Shown: positions 42,608-54,800 of the stretch, piece after piece
Numbering within the stretch: position 1 is the stretch's first letter
Layout: each line of letters opens with the position of its first letter
Assembly: GCF_011390835.1 (NCBI RefSeq)
Contig: NZ_JAABRQ010000003.1
Location: 1 to 64,000 of the forward strand
Direction of reading: 5' to 3'
From: Hydrogenophaga sp.
Lineage (GTDB): Bacteria > Pseudomonadota > Gammaproteobacteria > Burkholderiales > Burkholderiaceae_C
Length of the DNA stretch: 64,000 nucleotides
Made by a program: the position numbers and the translations under genes
Notes under the pieces: model-generated
Databases searched by the model: none
What the model saw: only the letters and a program-made list of their open reading frames with translations
Told to the model about the DNA's origin: nothing

Positions 42608-43375
42608 TCAGCCGGTTGGTGTGCTGTGCGTCTGCAGCAACTCGCCCACGGCTTCACGCAAATCGCCAGCCCAGGCGCGGCGGTCGCGCCCTGCGGCCTC
42701 TTGCGGCTTGCCGTAGGTCACCACCGCCTGAAGATCAGGCGCGCGTAGGGTGGACCAGATCGATTGAACCAGGGTGGTCTCGCCAAGAAACAGCGGCGCG
42801 GCGCTGGGTGTGCCCTGCTCGCCATCGAGGTATTTCAGCGCCACCGGCAGCGCCGGAGCCTCTGCCGAAATAGCAGCCTGTATCAGGTTGGCGTGGAACG
42901 GCAGCAGCTCGCCGCCGTCACTGGTGGTGCCCTCGGGGAAAACCGCCAAGGTGTCGTCCCCGAGCAGCGCAGCCGCCATCTGATGCACCACGCGCATGGC
43001 GTCCCGGCGCGATTCGCGTTCGATGTAGAGCGTGCCAGCGCCCGTGATGAGGGCGCCCAGCACCGGCCAGTGCTTCACGTCAGCCTTGGATACGAAACGA
43101 GCAGGATGTGCCGCATCCATCACCAGGATGTCGAGCCAGGAAATGTGATTCGCCACCAGCAACACCGGGCCACGAACGGGCGGCGTGCCGCGCACCACGA
43201 GCGCGACGCCCATGATGCGCAGCATCTGGCGCGACCACTCGCGCACCACCAGCGCACGCTGACTGGGCGTGAGCCGGTCGAATTCGCGGCGGATGATCCA
43301 CAAGCCGCGCAACACATGGAGCACGGCTCGCAACGCCCGCCACAGCGCCACCCAGCGACTGCGCGGCGCGCTCAC
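42608..43375 (-). CDS. 1-acyl-sn-glycerol-3-phosphate acyltransferase (PlsC family)
   Basis: A 255-residue acyltransferase with the block I motif NHISWLD (HxxxxD) and the substrate-binding FPEGTTSDG. It adds the second acyl chain in phosphatidate synthesis or related lipid remodelling at the inner membrane. An N-terminal hydrophobic/amphipathic segment is expected to attach it to the membrane. Its start overlaps the pyrC' stop by 4 bp, so it belongs to the pyrimidine operon transcript. Confidence 0.9.
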   Translation of the reverse strand: MSAPRSRWVALWRALRAVLHVLRGLWIIRREFDRLTPSQRALVVREWSRQMLRIMGVALVVRGTPPVRGPVLLVANHISWLDILVMDAAHPARFVSKADVKHWPVLGALITGAGTLYIERESRRDAMRVVHQMAAALLGDDTLAVFPEGTTSDGGELLPFHANLIQAAISAEAPALPVALKYLDGEQGTPSAAPLFLGETTLVQSIWSTLRAPDLQAVVTYGKPQEAAGRDRRAWAGDLREAVGELLQTHSTPTG

Positions 43376-44721
43376 ACCGTGGCCGAAGCAGCGTCCGGGG
43401 CCGAGTCGTGTGCAATCTGGCCGCCCACCAGCGTGGTGCGCACGCGCGCTGGCAGCTCGTGGCCTTCGAACGGCGTGTGGCGTCCCTGGCTGAGCAAGGC
43501 AGCCGGTTCAACGCGCCAGCTGGCGTTGGGATCAAAGATGCACAGGTCGGCCTGACCACCCACAGCGAGCTGGCCCAGGCTGGCCTGCAGCGTGCCCAGG
43601 CTGTGGCCGAGCACCGACTGCGGGCCGCGGGTGAGCACCGCCAGCGCCTGCATCAGCCCCAGCCCGTCCTGCTGCGCCCACTTGCAGGCCAGGCCGAGCA
43701 GCAGCTCAACCGCAGTCGCACCGGGCTCGGCTTCGGCAAAGGGCAGGATCTTGGCGTCGGCCGAAACCGGGTTGTGATCCGACACTAGCGCATCGACGCT
43801 GCCGTCGGCCAGGCCGGCGCGCAGCGCATCGCGGTCGCGTTGCTGGCGCAGCGGCGGCTGCAGTCGGAAGCGGCTGTCGTAGTAGCCCATATCCACATCT
43901 GTCAGGTGCAGGTTGTGCACGCTCACATCACAGCTCACCGGCAGACCCTCAGCCTTGGCCTGGCGCACCAGCTCCAGACCAGCCGCGCTGCTCAAACGGC
44001 ACAGGTGCACGCGCGCACCACGGCCCTCGTTGGCCTTACCCTTGCCTTGGGCGGCGCGCATCAGTTCAAACAGGGTGTGCAGCGCGATCGTCTCGGCCAG
44101 AACCGGCACACCGGAGAGGCCCATGCGCGTGGCCAGCGAACCGCTGGCCGCCACACCCTTGCCCATATAGAAATCCTGCGGCCGCAGCCACACGGTGTAG
44201 CCGAAGGTGGCGGCGTATTGCAGCGCACGCTGCAGCACCTGAGTGTTGACGATGGGCACCTCAGCCTGACCAAACCCGACGCAGCCCGAATCGGTGAGCT
44301 CGACCATTTCGGTCAGCACCTCACCGTGCAGGCCCCGGGTGAGCGCGCCCAGCGGAAACACCCGGGCCTGGTGCAGCTTTTCGGCGCGGAACTTCAGCAT
44401 GTCGACCAGGCCGGGCTCGTCGAGCACCGGATCGGTGTCGGGCGGACAGACCAGCGAGGTCACGCCGCCCGCCACTGCGGCCGCCATCTCGCTCTCCAGC
44501 ATGGCGGCGTGTTCCTGGCCAGGCTCGCGCAACCGCAGCGCAAGGTCCAGCAGGCCCGGTGCCACCACACAGCCGCGCACATCGAGCGTGCGGTTGGGAT
44601 GAAAATCGCCTCCGATCTGGCCGATGGCGATGATGCGCCCGGCTGCGATCGCCACATCGGCCATCTCGTCACGACCGGTCATCGGGTCCATCACGCGACC
44701 GTTTTGAATAAGGATCTTCAT
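43372..44721 (-). CDS. Dihydroorotase-like PyrC' (non-catalytic subunit of aspartate transcarbamoylase)
   Basis: A 449-residue dihydroorotase homologue of the cyclic amidohydrolase superfamily. The metal-binding HxH of active dihydroorotases (DLHVHLREPG) is replaced by [10 protein letters not shown]: both histidines are absent. This is the hallmark of the pseudo-dihydroorotase PyrC' known in Pseudomonas, which is needed for assembly of the pyrB product. The gene overlaps pyrB by 4 bp, as in those organisms. An active dihydroorotase must be encoded elsewhere. Confidence 0.9.
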   Translation of the reverse strand: MKILIQNGRVMDPMTGRDEMADVAIAAGRIIAIGQIGGDFHPNRTLDVRGCVVAPGLLDLALRLREPGQEHAAMLESEMAAAVAGGVTSLVCPPDTDPVLDEPGLVDMLKFRAEKLHQARVFPLGALTRGLHGEVLTEMVELTDSGCVGFGQAEVPIVNTQVLQRALQYAATFGYTVWLRPQDFYMGKGVAASGSLATRMGLSGVPVLAETIALHTLFELMRAAQGKGKANEGRGARVHLCRLSSAAGLELVRQAKAEGLPVSCDVSVHNLHLTDVDMGYYDSRFRLQPPLRQQRDRDALRAGLADGSVDALVSDHNPVSADAKILPFAEAEPGATAVELLLGLACKWAQQDGLGLMQALAVLTRGPQSVLGHSLGTLQASLGQLAVGGQADLCIFDPNASWRVEPAALLSQGRHTPFEGHELPARVRTTLVGGQIAHDSAPDAASATV

Positions 44722-45674
44722 GACTCATTCCCCGCCACGATGCCCATGACGGCCATGCGTACCGCGATGCCAAACGTGACCTGCGGCAGGATGACGCTTT
44801 GCGGGCCATCGACCACCGCCGAATCGATTTCCACCCCCCGGTTGATTGGTCCTGGATGCATCACGATGGCATCTTTCTTGGCCCAGCGCAGGCGCTCAGG
44901 CGTGAGGCCGAAGCTCTTGAAGTACTCCTGGCTGGAGGGCAGCAAGGCGCCGCTCATGCGCTCGTTCTGCAGCCGCAGCGTGATGACCACGTCGCAATCC
45001 TTGATGCCTTCTTCCAGCGTGTGGCACACGCGCACGCCCATGTGGCTCATGTCGGTGGGCACCAGGGTGCGCGGGCCGACCACACGCACGTCCGGGCATC
45101 CCAGCGTGGTCAGCGCGTGGATGTCGGAGCGCGCCACGCGAGAATGCAGCACGTCGCCCACGATCGCCACCGAGAGCTTGGTGAAGTCGTGCTTGTAGTG
45201 CCGGATGGTGTACATGTCGAGCAGCCCCTGGGTAGGGTGCGCGTGGCGCCCGTCACCGGCGTTGACCACGTGCACGTGGGGTGCAACATGCTGGGCAATC
45301 AGGTAGGGCGCGCCCGACTCGCTGTGGCGAACGACAAAGATGTCCGCTGCCATGGCGCTTAGGTTGGCGATGGTATCGATCAGCGACTCGCCCTTGGCGG
45401 TGGAGCTGCGCGCGATATCGAGGTTGATCACATCGGCTGACAGGCGCGTGGCCGCGATCTCGAAGGTGGTACGCGTTCGCGTGCTGTTCTCGAAAAATAG
45501 GTTGAACACGCTCTTGCCTCGCAGCAGAGGCACCTTCTTGACCTCGCGGTCGCTCACGCTGACAAAACCGGCGGCGGTGTCGAGGATTTGCGTGAGGATG
45601 GCGCGCGACAGTCCTTCAGTGGAGAGCAGATGGATCAGCTCGCCGTGTCGGTTGAGTTGGGGATTGCCGGCCAC
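44718..45674 (-). CDS. pyrB: Aspartate carbamoyltransferase catalytic subunit
   Basis: A 318-residue transcarbamoylase that makes carbamoyl aspartate, the first committed step of pyrimidine synthesis. The carbamoyl-phosphate loop [12 protein letters not shown], the [14 protein letters not shown] segment and HPGPINRG are all present. It lacks a pyrI partner here, and the overlapping PyrC' gene suggests the class A dodecameric holoenzyme. It follows pyrR by 2 bp. Confidence 0.96.
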   Translation of the reverse strand: MAGNPQLNRHGELIHLLSTEGLSRAILTQILDTAAGFVSVSDREVKKVPLLRGKSVFNLFFENSTRTRTTFEIAATRLSADVINLDIARSSTAKGESLIDTIANLSAMAADIFVVRHSESGAPYLIAQHVAPHVHVVNAGDGRHAHPTQGLLDMYTIRHYKHDFTKLSVAIVGDVLHSRVARSDIHALTTLGCPDVRVVGPRTLVPTDMSHMGVRVCHTLEEGIKDCDVVITLRLQNERMSGALLPSSQEYFKSFGLTPERLRWAKKDAIVMHPGPINRGVEIDSAVVDGPQSVILPQVTFGIAVRMAVMGIVAGNES

Positions 45675-45676
45675 GG

Positions 45677-46198
45677 TCAGGCTTTCTTGGGTTCGATGAC
45701 AAACTGCAGGCGCTCCTGATCGTCCCGCACCAGTTCCAACGACTGGCCTTGGGGCAGGGTCACGGCAGTGGCGGCGACATCGGCCTGGATCGGCAACTCG
45801 CGCCCACCGCGGTCCACCAGCACCGCCAGCCGTACGCTCGCCGGTCGGCCGTAGTCGAACAATTCATTGACCACCGCGCGCAGGGTGCGGCCGGTGTAGA
45901 GCACATCGTCAATCAGCAGCACATGCGCGCCCTGCACGTCAAATGGCAGCAAGGTCTGGGTACTGACCGCCAGGCCGCGACGCGCAAAATCGTCGCGGTG
46001 CAGGCCGTAGGAGATCACACCAGCATCCCCTTCAAGGTTCAAATCGCGCTGCAGCCGCTCGGCCAGCCACGCGCCGCCCGACGTGACACCGACCAGGCGG
46101 GTGGACGCCGGGCCGGCCTTCAGCAGCGCGCCCACGCGTGCCAGCAGCTCGGAGTAGAGCGCCTCAGCGTCCAGCGCAGAAGGATGGTCAAGGCTCAA
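45677..46198 (-). CDS. pyrR: Bifunctional pyr operon regulator / uracil phosphoribosyltransferase
   Basis: A 173-residue type I phosphoribosyltransferase. The PRPP loop is [16 protein letters not shown], and the PyrR-type segment [16 protein letters not shown] follows. In Gram-positives PyrR controls the operon by RNA binding; in proteobacteria its regulatory role is less clear. The start is a TTG at 46198 because GAGGAG lies 6 bp ahead and it overlaps the ruvX stop (TTGA); the ORF track extends 77 codons without support. Confidence 0.9.
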   Translation of the reverse strand: MSLDHPSALDAEALYSELLARVGALLKAGPASTRLVGVTSGGAWLAERLQRDLNLEGDAGVISYGLHRDDFARRGLAVSTQTLLPFDVQGAHVLLIDDVLYTGRTLRAVVNELFDYGRPASVRLAVLVDRGGRELPIQADVAATAVTLPQGQSLELVRDDQERLQFVIEPKKA

Positions 46199-46623
46199 GG
46201 CAGGCTCCTCAGAAACTGTTCCAGGATGAGGCAGGCAGAAGCCGCGTCCGCATCTTTCGCACCCAGCGAAAGCGCTTCGGTGGTGGTGTAGCGCTCGTCC
46301 ACCTCGAATACCGGCAGGCCATGGCGACCACGCAGCTGGCGGGCAAATTTTTGCGCGCGCGCCGTGTTTTCGTGGGCCACGCCATCGGGGTGGAACGGCA
46401 CCCCGACCACAAGGGCGTCGGGCTGCCACTCATGGATGCGCTGGGCAATCTGGACAAACCGGGCATCGCCCTCGGCGTTCACCGTGGCCTGCGGTGTGGC
46501 GGTGCGGGTGAGGCGGTTGCCGCTGGCCACGCCGGTTCGCTTCTGGCCAAAATCAAAAGCCACAAACAGCTGGCAGTGAGCAGGCACTTCCAGCACAAAG
46601 GGCACGGGCACCAACACACTCAT
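46195..46623 (-). CDS. ruvX: Holliday junction resolvase-like protein RuvX (YqgF)
   Basis: A 142-residue RNase H-fold protein. The first acidic motif FVAFDFGQKRTGVA and the DERYTTTEA motif provide the active-site residues. YqgF homologues have been linked to processing of pre-16S rRNA ends as well as to DNA resolution. The gene overlaps algH by 4 bp on the 5' side and pyrR by 4 bp on the 3' side, making a tightly coupled algH-ruvX-pyrR-pyrB-pyrC' operon. Confidence 0.93.
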   Translation of the reverse strand: MSVLVPVPFVLEVPAHCQLFVAFDFGQKRTGVASGNRLTRTATPQATVNAEGDARFVQIAQRIHEWQPDALVVGVPFHPDGVAHENTARAQKFARQLRGRHGLPVFEVDERYTTTEALSLGAKDADAASACLILEQFLRSLP

Positions 46624-47219
46624 GCATGCCCCGCATCAGGTGACAACATCCACGACTGCAGCCCCAGCAAAGCCATGGCGCGGTCGTAACGCTCGTCCAC
46701 CGGCGCGTCAAAGATCAGGCTGGGGTCGGCTTCCACCGTCAGCCAGCTGTTTTCGGTGATCTCGGATTCCAGCTGGCCCTCGCCCCAGGATGCGTAACCC
46801 AGGGTCACGAACACCTTGCGTGGGCCAGCGCCCGATGCCATGGCCTCCAGCACGTCTTTGGAAGTGGTCATTTCCAGCCCCCCCGGAATCGACAGCGTGG
46901 ACGCGTAGACCGATTCGCCGTCACTACCTTCGCCCGCGTCAATCGCCTCGTGCAGCACAAAACCGCGCTCGGTCTGCACCGGTCCGCCCTGGAACACCGG
47001 CTGGTCGGCCAGGTCTTCGCGGCCCATTGGAAGGTCGACTTTTTCAAACAACCTCGACAGCACGATGTCGCTCGGCTTGTTGATCACCAGGCCCAGCGCG
47101 CCGCGCTCGCTGTGCTCGCACATGAACACGACGCTGCGACCAAAAAGCTCATCGCTCAGACCGGGCATCGCGATCAGGAAATGGCTGGTCAGGTTGATGG
47201 GAGCAGAATCCGCGGACAT
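46620..47219 (-). CDS. YqgE/AlgH family protein
   Basis: A 199-residue soluble protein with the family start LTSHFLIAMPGLSDELFGRS and the motif GALGLVINKPSDIVL. It is often annotated as a transcriptional regulator (AlgH), but a DNA-binding domain is not evident. The biochemical role is unknown. It is the first gene of the pyrimidine operon, and the divergent photolyase gene starts about 50 bp away. Confidence 0.92.
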   Translation of the reverse strand: MSADSAPINLTSHFLIAMPGLSDELFGRSVVFMCEHSERGALGLVINKPSDIVLSRLFEKVDLPMGREDLADQPVFQGGPVQTERGFVLHEAIDAGEGSDGESVYASTLSIPGGLEMTTSKDVLEAMASGAGPRKVFVTLGYASWGEGQLESEITENSWLTVEADPSLIFDAPVDERYDRAMALLGLQSWMLSPDAGHA

Positions 47220-47268
47220 GACTGCATTTTAAGCCGCCCCCCAACCGCCCTTGACCGCCCCCGCCGAG

Positions 47269-48771
47269 ATGAACACCTACGACAAAGGCCTGATGTGGTT
47301 CCGGCGCGATCTACGCGCCGAGGACAACGCAGCCCTCTCCCACGCGCTGCGCGCCTGCCGACAGCTCTGGTGCGTGTTTGTGTTCGACACAGACATCCTC
47401 GATCCGCTGCTGGCGCGAGGCCTGAAGGCCGACCGGCGGGTGGAGTTCATCTGGCGCTCGCTGCAGGCACTGGACGCCGAGCTCAAGGCCATGGCCCAGG
47501 AACACGGTGTGACAGAGGCTGGCCTGATCGTGCTGCACGGCCGGGCCCTGGGGCTGGTGCCCGAGCTGGCGCAGCGGCTGGAGGTGCAGGCGGTGTTCGC
47601 CAACCACGACGACGAGCCCGCTGCCCAGGCGCGCGATGCCCATGTGCTCGGCGATCTGGCGCACGCCGGCATCATGTTCCATGGGCACAAGGACCATGTG
47701 GTGTTCGAGCGGCGCGAAGTGCTCACCCAGGCTGGCCACGCATTCGGCGTATTCACCCCTTACAAGAACGCCTGGCTCAAGCGACTCACCGACGACGACC
47801 TGGCGCCGTACGCGGTCGCAAGACACAGCCAGGCCCTGGCTGACATCCCGACACCACTGCGCAAGCCCATGCCCAGCCTGGCCTCCATGGGATTTGAGCC
47901 CACCAACCTGACTCAGTTACCAATGCCCACCGGGGCGCCGGGCGCACAAACCTTGTTTGAAGATTTTGTCGAACGCATCGACCGCTATGACGAGTCGCGC
48001 AACTTCCCCGCCGTGAAGGGACCGAGCTACCTGAGTGTGCACCTGCGCTTTGGCACGATCTCGGTGCGGCGAATCGCGGCGGTCGCCTACGCCATGCATT
48101 TGCAGGGCGTGGCCGGCGCCAGCACCTGGTTGTCGGAACTGATCTGGCGCGATTTTTACCACCAGGTGCTGGCCAACTTCCCGCACGTGGTCGAGCGCGC
48201 GTTCAAGTCCGAGTACGACCTGATCAAGTTCGAACATGGCAAACACGCCCAGGCCTTGTTTGCGGCCTGGTGTGAGGGTCGCACCGGCTACCCGCTGGTG
48301 GACGCTGCCATGGCGCAGATTAACCAGTCCGGCTATATGCACAACCGGTTGCGTATGGTGGTCGCGAGTTTTCTGGTGAAAGACTTGGGACTGGACTGGC
48401 GCTGGGGCGAACGCTACTTTGCCGACCACCTGATCGACTTCGACCTTGCGGCCAACAACGGCGGCTGGCAATGGGCGAGCTCCAGCGGTTGTGACGCCCA
48501 GCCCTATTTCCGCATCTTCAACCCGGTCACTCAGAGTGAGAAGTTCGACCCGCAGGGCAAGTTCATACGCCGCTACCTGCCCCAGCTCGCTGGTCTGCCC
48601 GACGCCGTCATCCACGCGCCTTGGCAGGCACGGGAGCTGGAGCTGGTGGCGGCTGGCATCGAGGTAGGCAAGGACTATCCGCGGCCGGTGGTCAATCACG
48701 CCGAAGCCCGAGAGCGCACGCTGCAGCGCTATGCGGTGGTGAAGAAACCTGGAAAAACGCCGCGCACCTGA
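47269..48771 (+). CDS. phr: Deoxyribodipyrimidine photolyase
   Basis: A 500-residue class I CPD photolyase. The N-terminal antenna domain begins GLMWFRRDLRAEDN. The FAD-binding C-terminal part has the family segments FPAVKGPSYLSVHLRFGTIS, ELIWRDFYHQVL, NQSGYMHNRLRMVVASFLVK and GGWQWASSSGCDAQPYFRIF. It uses blue light to repair cyclobutane pyrimidine dimers. The ATG at 47269 is preferred over the TTG six codons earlier. Confidence 0.94.
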   Translation: MNTYDKGLMWFRRDLRAEDNAALSHALRACRQLWCVFVFDTDILDPLLARGLKADRRVEFIWRSLQALDAELKAMAQEHGVTEAGLIVLHGRALGLVPELAQRLEVQAVFANHDDEPAAQARDAHVLGDLAHAGIMFHGHKDHVVFERREVLTQAGHAFGVFTPYKNAWLKRLTDDDLAPYAVARHSQALADIPTPLRKPMPSLASMGFEPTNLTQLPMPTGAPGAQTLFEDFVERIDRYDESRNFPAVKGPSYLSVHLRFGTISVRRIAAVAYAMHLQGVAGASTWLSELIWRDFYHQVLANFPHVVERAFKSEYDLIKFEHGKHAQALFAAWCEGRTGYPLVDAAMAQINQSGYMHNRLRMVVASFLVKDLGLDWRWGERYFADHLIDFDLAANNGGWQWASSSGCDAQPYFRIFNPVTQSEKFDPQGKFIRRYLPQLAGLPDAVIHAPWQARELELVAAGIEVGKDYPRPVVNHAEARERTLQRYAVVKKPGKTPRT

Positions 48772-48819
48772 GACGCAACGCGTTATAAGGTGCAGCGGCG
48801 CTGGGCGCAGCGAGTGGCC

Positions 48820-51800
48820 TCAGGCCTCCGCTGCCACCCTGGCGTAGTGTGCGATCAGCCCAAGCAACTCGTCTTCCGAATAGGGCTTGCCCAAGTAGTG
48901 GTCGACGCCCAGTGCACGCGCATGTTCGCGGTGTTTCTCGGCAATGCGTGAGGTGATCATGATCACCGGCAGGTCCGAAAGGCGTGGATCGCTGCGGATG
49001 TTGCGCACCAGGTCGAAGCCGTCCATACGCGGCATTTCGATGTCCGACAGCACCACAGTGGGCCGCTCCTGCTGAAGCTTCTCCAGTGCCTGCAGGCCGT
49101 CGGCCGCCAGTGTGACGCGGTAGCCCTCGCGCACCAGCAGGCGCTGCGTGACCCGGCGCACGGTGATGGAGTCGTCCACCACCAGCACCTGCGGCACGGC
49201 GCTGATCGCCAGTGCAGCGGCTACATCGCCGTCCGCTTCCAGCACCTCGGTCTGGCGCTGCTCCTTGACCCACGCCGGCACTTGGGCGCCGTACACCGTG
49301 GCCAGCGCCACCGGGTTGTAGATCAGGGCCACGGCACCGGATGCGAGCACCGACATACCGGCCAGACCCGGCAGCCGTGAGAGCTGCGGTCCGAGGTTCT
49401 TCACCACCACTTCCTGGTTGCCCAGCACCTCGTCAACGTGCATCGCCACGCGCTGTGCCGCGCTTCGGAAGATCACTACCGGCAGTGTGCGACCCGCATG
49501 CTCCCGACTGGTCGGCGATGACTGCAGCAGCGCACCCGCCCAGTAGAACGGCACGGCTTCCCCGGCCACCGGCAGGCTGCCGCTTTCGTAGGCGCGTGCC
49601 AGCTCCTCCGGCGTGACGCGGCGCACCACCTCGACCAGCGTGGAAGGCACACCAAAGGCAAGCGCGCCAGCGCGCACCATCACAACCTGAGTCACCGCCG
49701 TGGTCAAGGGCAGCATGAGCTTGAAGCGGGTTCCTTGGCCAGGCTGCGATTGGGTTTCGATGCGGCCACCGAGAGCGACCACATCTGCACGCACCACATC
49801 CATGCCAATGCCTCGACCAGCCAGCGAGGAGGTTTCGCTCGCCGTGCTGAGGCCAGGCGTAAAGATCAGCTGGGCCGCTTCGTCATCATTCAGGCTGGCG
49901 GTGTCGGTAGCCAGACCGAGCGAGGCCGCCCGTTCTCGGATGCGGCCAAGGTCGAGTCCGGCGCCGTCGTCGCTGAAGACAACTGACACGTCGTTGAGCT
50001 CCTGGCTCAAGCGGATGTCGATGCGGCCTTCGCTGGACTTGCCTGCGGCTAGCCGGTCTTCCGGTCGCTCGATGCCGTGTACCACGCAATTGCGCAGCAG
50101 GTGCTCGAAGGCTGCGGTCATACGGTCCAGCACACCCCGGTCCATTTCGATGTTGCCGCCGGTGATGTCGAGGCGAACCTGCTTACCAGTTTCTTTGGAT
50201 GCCTGACGCACAACGCGGTACAGCCGCTCCGAAATGCCTTCGAATTCCACCATGCGCGTGCGCAGCAGGTCGCGCTGCAATTCGCGCGTCTGGCGCCCCT
50301 GGGCCACCAGGCTGTCTTCGGTGGCTTCCACCGCGCGCTGCAGGTTGCGCTGCACCGTGGCTACGTCGTTGACCGACTCGGCCATCATGCGGGTGATCTC
50401 CTGCACCCGGGTGAAGCGGTCGAACTCCAGCGGATCAAAAGACTGCTCGGCGTCGCGGGCCTGGGCCAGGCGCGACTGCATCTGGGTCTCGGCCTGCAGC
50501 TCCATGTCGCGCAGCTGCTGGCGCAGCCGGTCGAGGTTGCCGGTTAGTTCCTTGAGCGAGCCGCGCAGCGTCACCAGCTCGGACTCCATGCGCGTGCGGC
50601 TGATCATGACCTCGCCTGCCTGGTTCACCAGTCGGTCCAGCAGCTCAGGCCGCACCCGCACCGCCGCACCGGCGCGGGACGGCGCCAGCACCGGCTGGGC
50701 CGGCAGCGTCAGGCCTTGCAGACCGGTTGCGGACTCGACCGGAGCCGGGGCCACCGGGCTGGCCGTGGCCGGCTCGGCGTCGCCCACTGACGGCGCATCG
50801 GCGGTAGGCGCGACCTGCTCGGGAGCTGTCTGCACCACGTCCCGGGTTTCGGGGCTGGTTTGGCGCAGCAGCTCAAAACGCGCCTCGATGGCGTCGAAGG
50901 CAGTTTGCACCGGCTCCAGGTCCGCACCGCGTTGCACATCCGAGCCCATGCGCTCGACCGTGGTCTCCATGCGGTGGGTCATTTCACCCAGCCGCAGAGC
51001 ACCGGCGAGCCGAGCACTGCCTTTGAGAGTGTGCAGGTTGCGCAGCACCTCGGCGCGCGCGCTGGCGTTGTCCGGGCGAGCCACCCACTGGCGAAGGGCG
51101 CCGCCCAGCTGGGGCAGCAGCTCCTGCGCCTCTTCGGCAAAGATGGGGAAGAGGTCAACGTCGATGGTATCCAGCGCGTCGATGTCGTCGTCGATGTCCT
51201 GCACCGGTCCCCGAACGCCGCCCTCCCCCGCGGGCAGACCCGCGAACACGGTGGCCGGTTCGGCAAAGGCGGAAGGCTCGAAGTCGGGCAAGGTTCGAGT
51301 GGGTTCGCTGGCAGGCGAGGCTGCCGCATCGCCCCATTGGGTGGAGATCTCGATGTCCAGACCGTCTGCCGACTCCGCGCCGGCATCGGCCTGCGACTCG
51401 GGCAGGGGCTCGTGCACCACCAGGTGCAGGGCAGCCAGTAAGTCGGGATTCGGCTCCTTGAGGAAGCCAGCGGCAAACTGGTGCAGCAGGCGCCGGATGT
51501 CCTCGGAAGCGTCGACAAACAGCTGGGCCACCTCGGGTGTCGCCACCCAGCCGGCGCGCTGGTGCTGGCGCACGGTATCGATGGCGTGCTCCAGCGCGCG
51601 GGCAATGCCCGACAGCGGCTGGAAACCCACAGCGGCAGAGCTACCCGCCAGCGAATGGGCCAACGACTCGGCCTGCGCAGGCGCTGCTTCGTGGCGCTCC
51701 AGCGCCCACTCCGCTAGCTCGGTGCACAGGCGGCGAGACCACTCATCGGCCTCGTTCAGATACACGTTGTACAGCTTGATGCCGATGCGTAGCGGTCCAA

Positions 51801-54800
51801 TGACCTTGGTCTGCTCGTCGGCCATCTCGTCTGGGCTCTCTGCCATCGCCTGCTCGATCTCGGCAGGCGCTTCGACGGACTCGGGCGGCACCGAGGCCTC
51901 GACAGGTATGTCATCGCTCAGCTGGGGCAGCTCGGTCGGCGGTTCGACCCCGTCGCCCGCGACATTCACCGGTTCGGAGGCATCCGGTGCGTCCAGCGGG
52001 ATATCGTCGAATATCGACGCGGCGGTCTGGTCAGCGATTTCAGGCAGCTGCTCAGCAGCAGCTTCCTCATCCACCGCTGGCGTGCCAAGCGCCTTGGCGC
52101 TCAAGGCCGACAGGCTGCCGAAGTCGATGTCGTCGAGCATCGCCGGCAACGGCGTGGCGGCAGGCGGTTCGACAGCATCGGCGTCGGCCATCAGCGGATC
52201 GGTACCCAGGCTTGGCAAGTCTTCTGAAGGCACTTCGTCCTGTGTCGCAGCGGCGGCCTCGGCGAAATTGATCTCGGGCGTCTCATCCGATGCTGGCAGC
52301 GGCAGGTCGACATCAAGGTCCACATCCGGAACGTCTGCCCGTGATTCGACCGAGGACTCAGCCGTGGTCTTGTCTGCGGCATCGGTCGAATCGATGGCAG
52401 GATCGACCTCGACCGGAACCTCGCCCGAAACGGGTGTGGGCACAGGTTCCGCCTGGGGGAATGGCTGCAACGGCAGGTAACGCGCCTCGTTGCGCCAGGC
52501 TTCGGCGCTGGCGCGAAACGGTGCGGCACTCCAGCCCGCATCGCGCTGGCCGGCAATGTCTTCGACCCAGCGGACAAAGGCCTGCATGGCTTCTTGCGAC
52601 AGGTCCAGCAGCTCGCTGCGGGCGGGGCGTTGCTCGGCCAGCGCGGCATTGAGCATTTGCTCCATCGCCCAGCCCGCTTCGCCAAACTCGTTCAGGCCCA
52701 CCATGCGGGAGCTGCCTTTGAGGGTGTGGAAAGCGCGCCGCAGCGTGGTCATGCTCTCCAGGTCGGCGGGCTGTTCCCGCAACTGGGTGACCGCCCCCAG
52801 GCCATTGCCCACCACCTCGCGTGCCTCTTCCAGGAAGATGTCGAGCAAATCGTCTTCGTCGTCTTCGCTCACCAGCGACACCGGATGCGGCTCTTCCGTC
52901 TTGGGGGACGAGGCCTGGCTCAGGTCGACTAAGGCCCGGGCACCCGCTTCGGCGTCCTGGCTGGCCACCGCCTGGGCAGCATCGCGCGCGGCGCGAGCCA
53001 CACCGGTCTGATCGGCCAGCGAGGCCTGGTTGGCCAGGTGATCTAGCTGCTCGGTGAGGTCGGCCAGGTTGGTGTCGCCCTGGGCGTCTTCGACCAAGCG
53101 CTGAAGGCCTGCGCTGATGTCTTCCGCGTCCTGCTGCCTGGGCTTGCCGCCAGACACCGGCGTGTCGTGCCGACCCATCAGGGGCAGCAACTCGCCTTTT
53201 TCTTCATCAAAGACAAACAGTTTTTTGGCCAGCGCAGGCTGGTAATTGAGCATGTCCACCAGGAAGCTCAATGCGCTCAAATTGTTGCCCAAGTGTTGGA
53301 AGGTGCCAGCCTCTCGGGCTTGCACCTCGTCCACTTCGGTGTCGAGGATTTCGTCGACGGTGGCGCGCATCCGGGCCACCGTCTGCACCGCCTGGTCCAT
53401 GCCCAGCACCGACAGCACGCCGCGCATCTGCGCCAGCTGAGACACAGCCACATGCAGACCCGCCTTTTCGCCCGGAAAACGAAAAAACTGGTCGAGCGAC
53501 TTCTCAGCCTCACCGAGCGACACCTTGAGTTCACCGACCACGCTGCCCATGGTCTGGCGATCGCTCACGCGACGGTAAAGCTGCTCCATCCAGGCATCGA
53601 GCGGCTGAGCTGGAGCCCCGGAGAGCACCCCTTCGAGCCGCTCGGCCAGGGCCTGGGTGCGCAGCGTCATCTCTTCGTCGTTCGGATCGAAGTCCTCGAA
53701 CGCCGCCTCCAGGTACAAGGTGGTCGTGGCCACTTCCATCGCCAGTTCGGCACTCACACCGCCCGCTTCATGGGTGGCGACGTCCGCCGCCTTGACCAGT
53801 GCGCGAGCCAGCACGGTGCTGGCCGGGTGCAGCTTGAGCAGGGAATCCCCGATCAGGCCGATCTGGTCCTGCACCTGGCGCGCCCGGCTGGAGTCCCCAC
53901 CGGAGAACAGCGACCAGGCTTCCTTGGCCGCCTGGATGCGCTTGCGTGCCTGCACCAGCACAGCAGGGTCGTAGCGCCCCAGCGTGGCTTGGTGGTAGTC
54001 AACCGCATGGGTGTCGTTGAAGCCGAAGGCCTGGCGAACAGCGATCAGATGCGGCGTTTTTTCTGCCGAAGCGCCGCTGGCCTGGGCGCAGAAGAAAAGC
54101 AGATCGCGCAACAGCGTCTCGGACACCTGGGTCTGCCCTTGGGCGAAAGTGGCAAACTGAAGTAGGGTGCGGGACGCAGCGCGCTTGACGAACACGTCGG
54201 GCACCAGCAGCTGGTGGGACACGGCCTCGAAAAAGCCGGCGGCCACGCGCCAGAAGGTGGAGGCGCGCGGTGCGGCGGCGCCTGCCGAAAGGCCAACACA
54301 CAATTTGGTCAGTTGCTGGGCCGAGGCTGGGCTATGGGTCTTGACCAGCAACAACACCAGACGGTCAAACAGCGAGCGCATCGGCGCGTCGCAGCGCAGC
54401 TCGGTGACCCCGGTGGCAGCGGGCAGGTCCACGCCGTGTTGATCAAAAGACCAGAGATCGGCCGGGTGCACACGCTCAGCTGCAGCCAGCTCCTGCACCT
54501 CGCGGTACTGGGCGAACAGGGCCACCGGCTGCACCAGCTTGTTATTGAGCACCGCTTCGAGGTACTCGATGAGCGCAAAACTGGCGCGCTCCACGGTGCT
54601 GGCTGCGGCCGGGGTACAGACCTCGGGACGCTGCACAAAGCGCTGCACCGCGGCTTCCATCGCGCGGAGTACCTGCGCAGGCGGCGCCAGGCCGACCATT
54701 TCCAGTGCGCCCACGGCCTGATGCAACTGCTGGCGCGCCATGCGCAGCGAGCCGGGATCCACCGCCTCCAGGTCACTCGAGCGAGACTGTTCGGTCTCGC

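Noticed and set aside
50234-52480. 748-residue plus-strand ORF opposite chpA
   Set aside because: A Ser-rich shadow of the ChpA frame; the minus strand carries the recognisable kinase, Hpt and CheW motifs.
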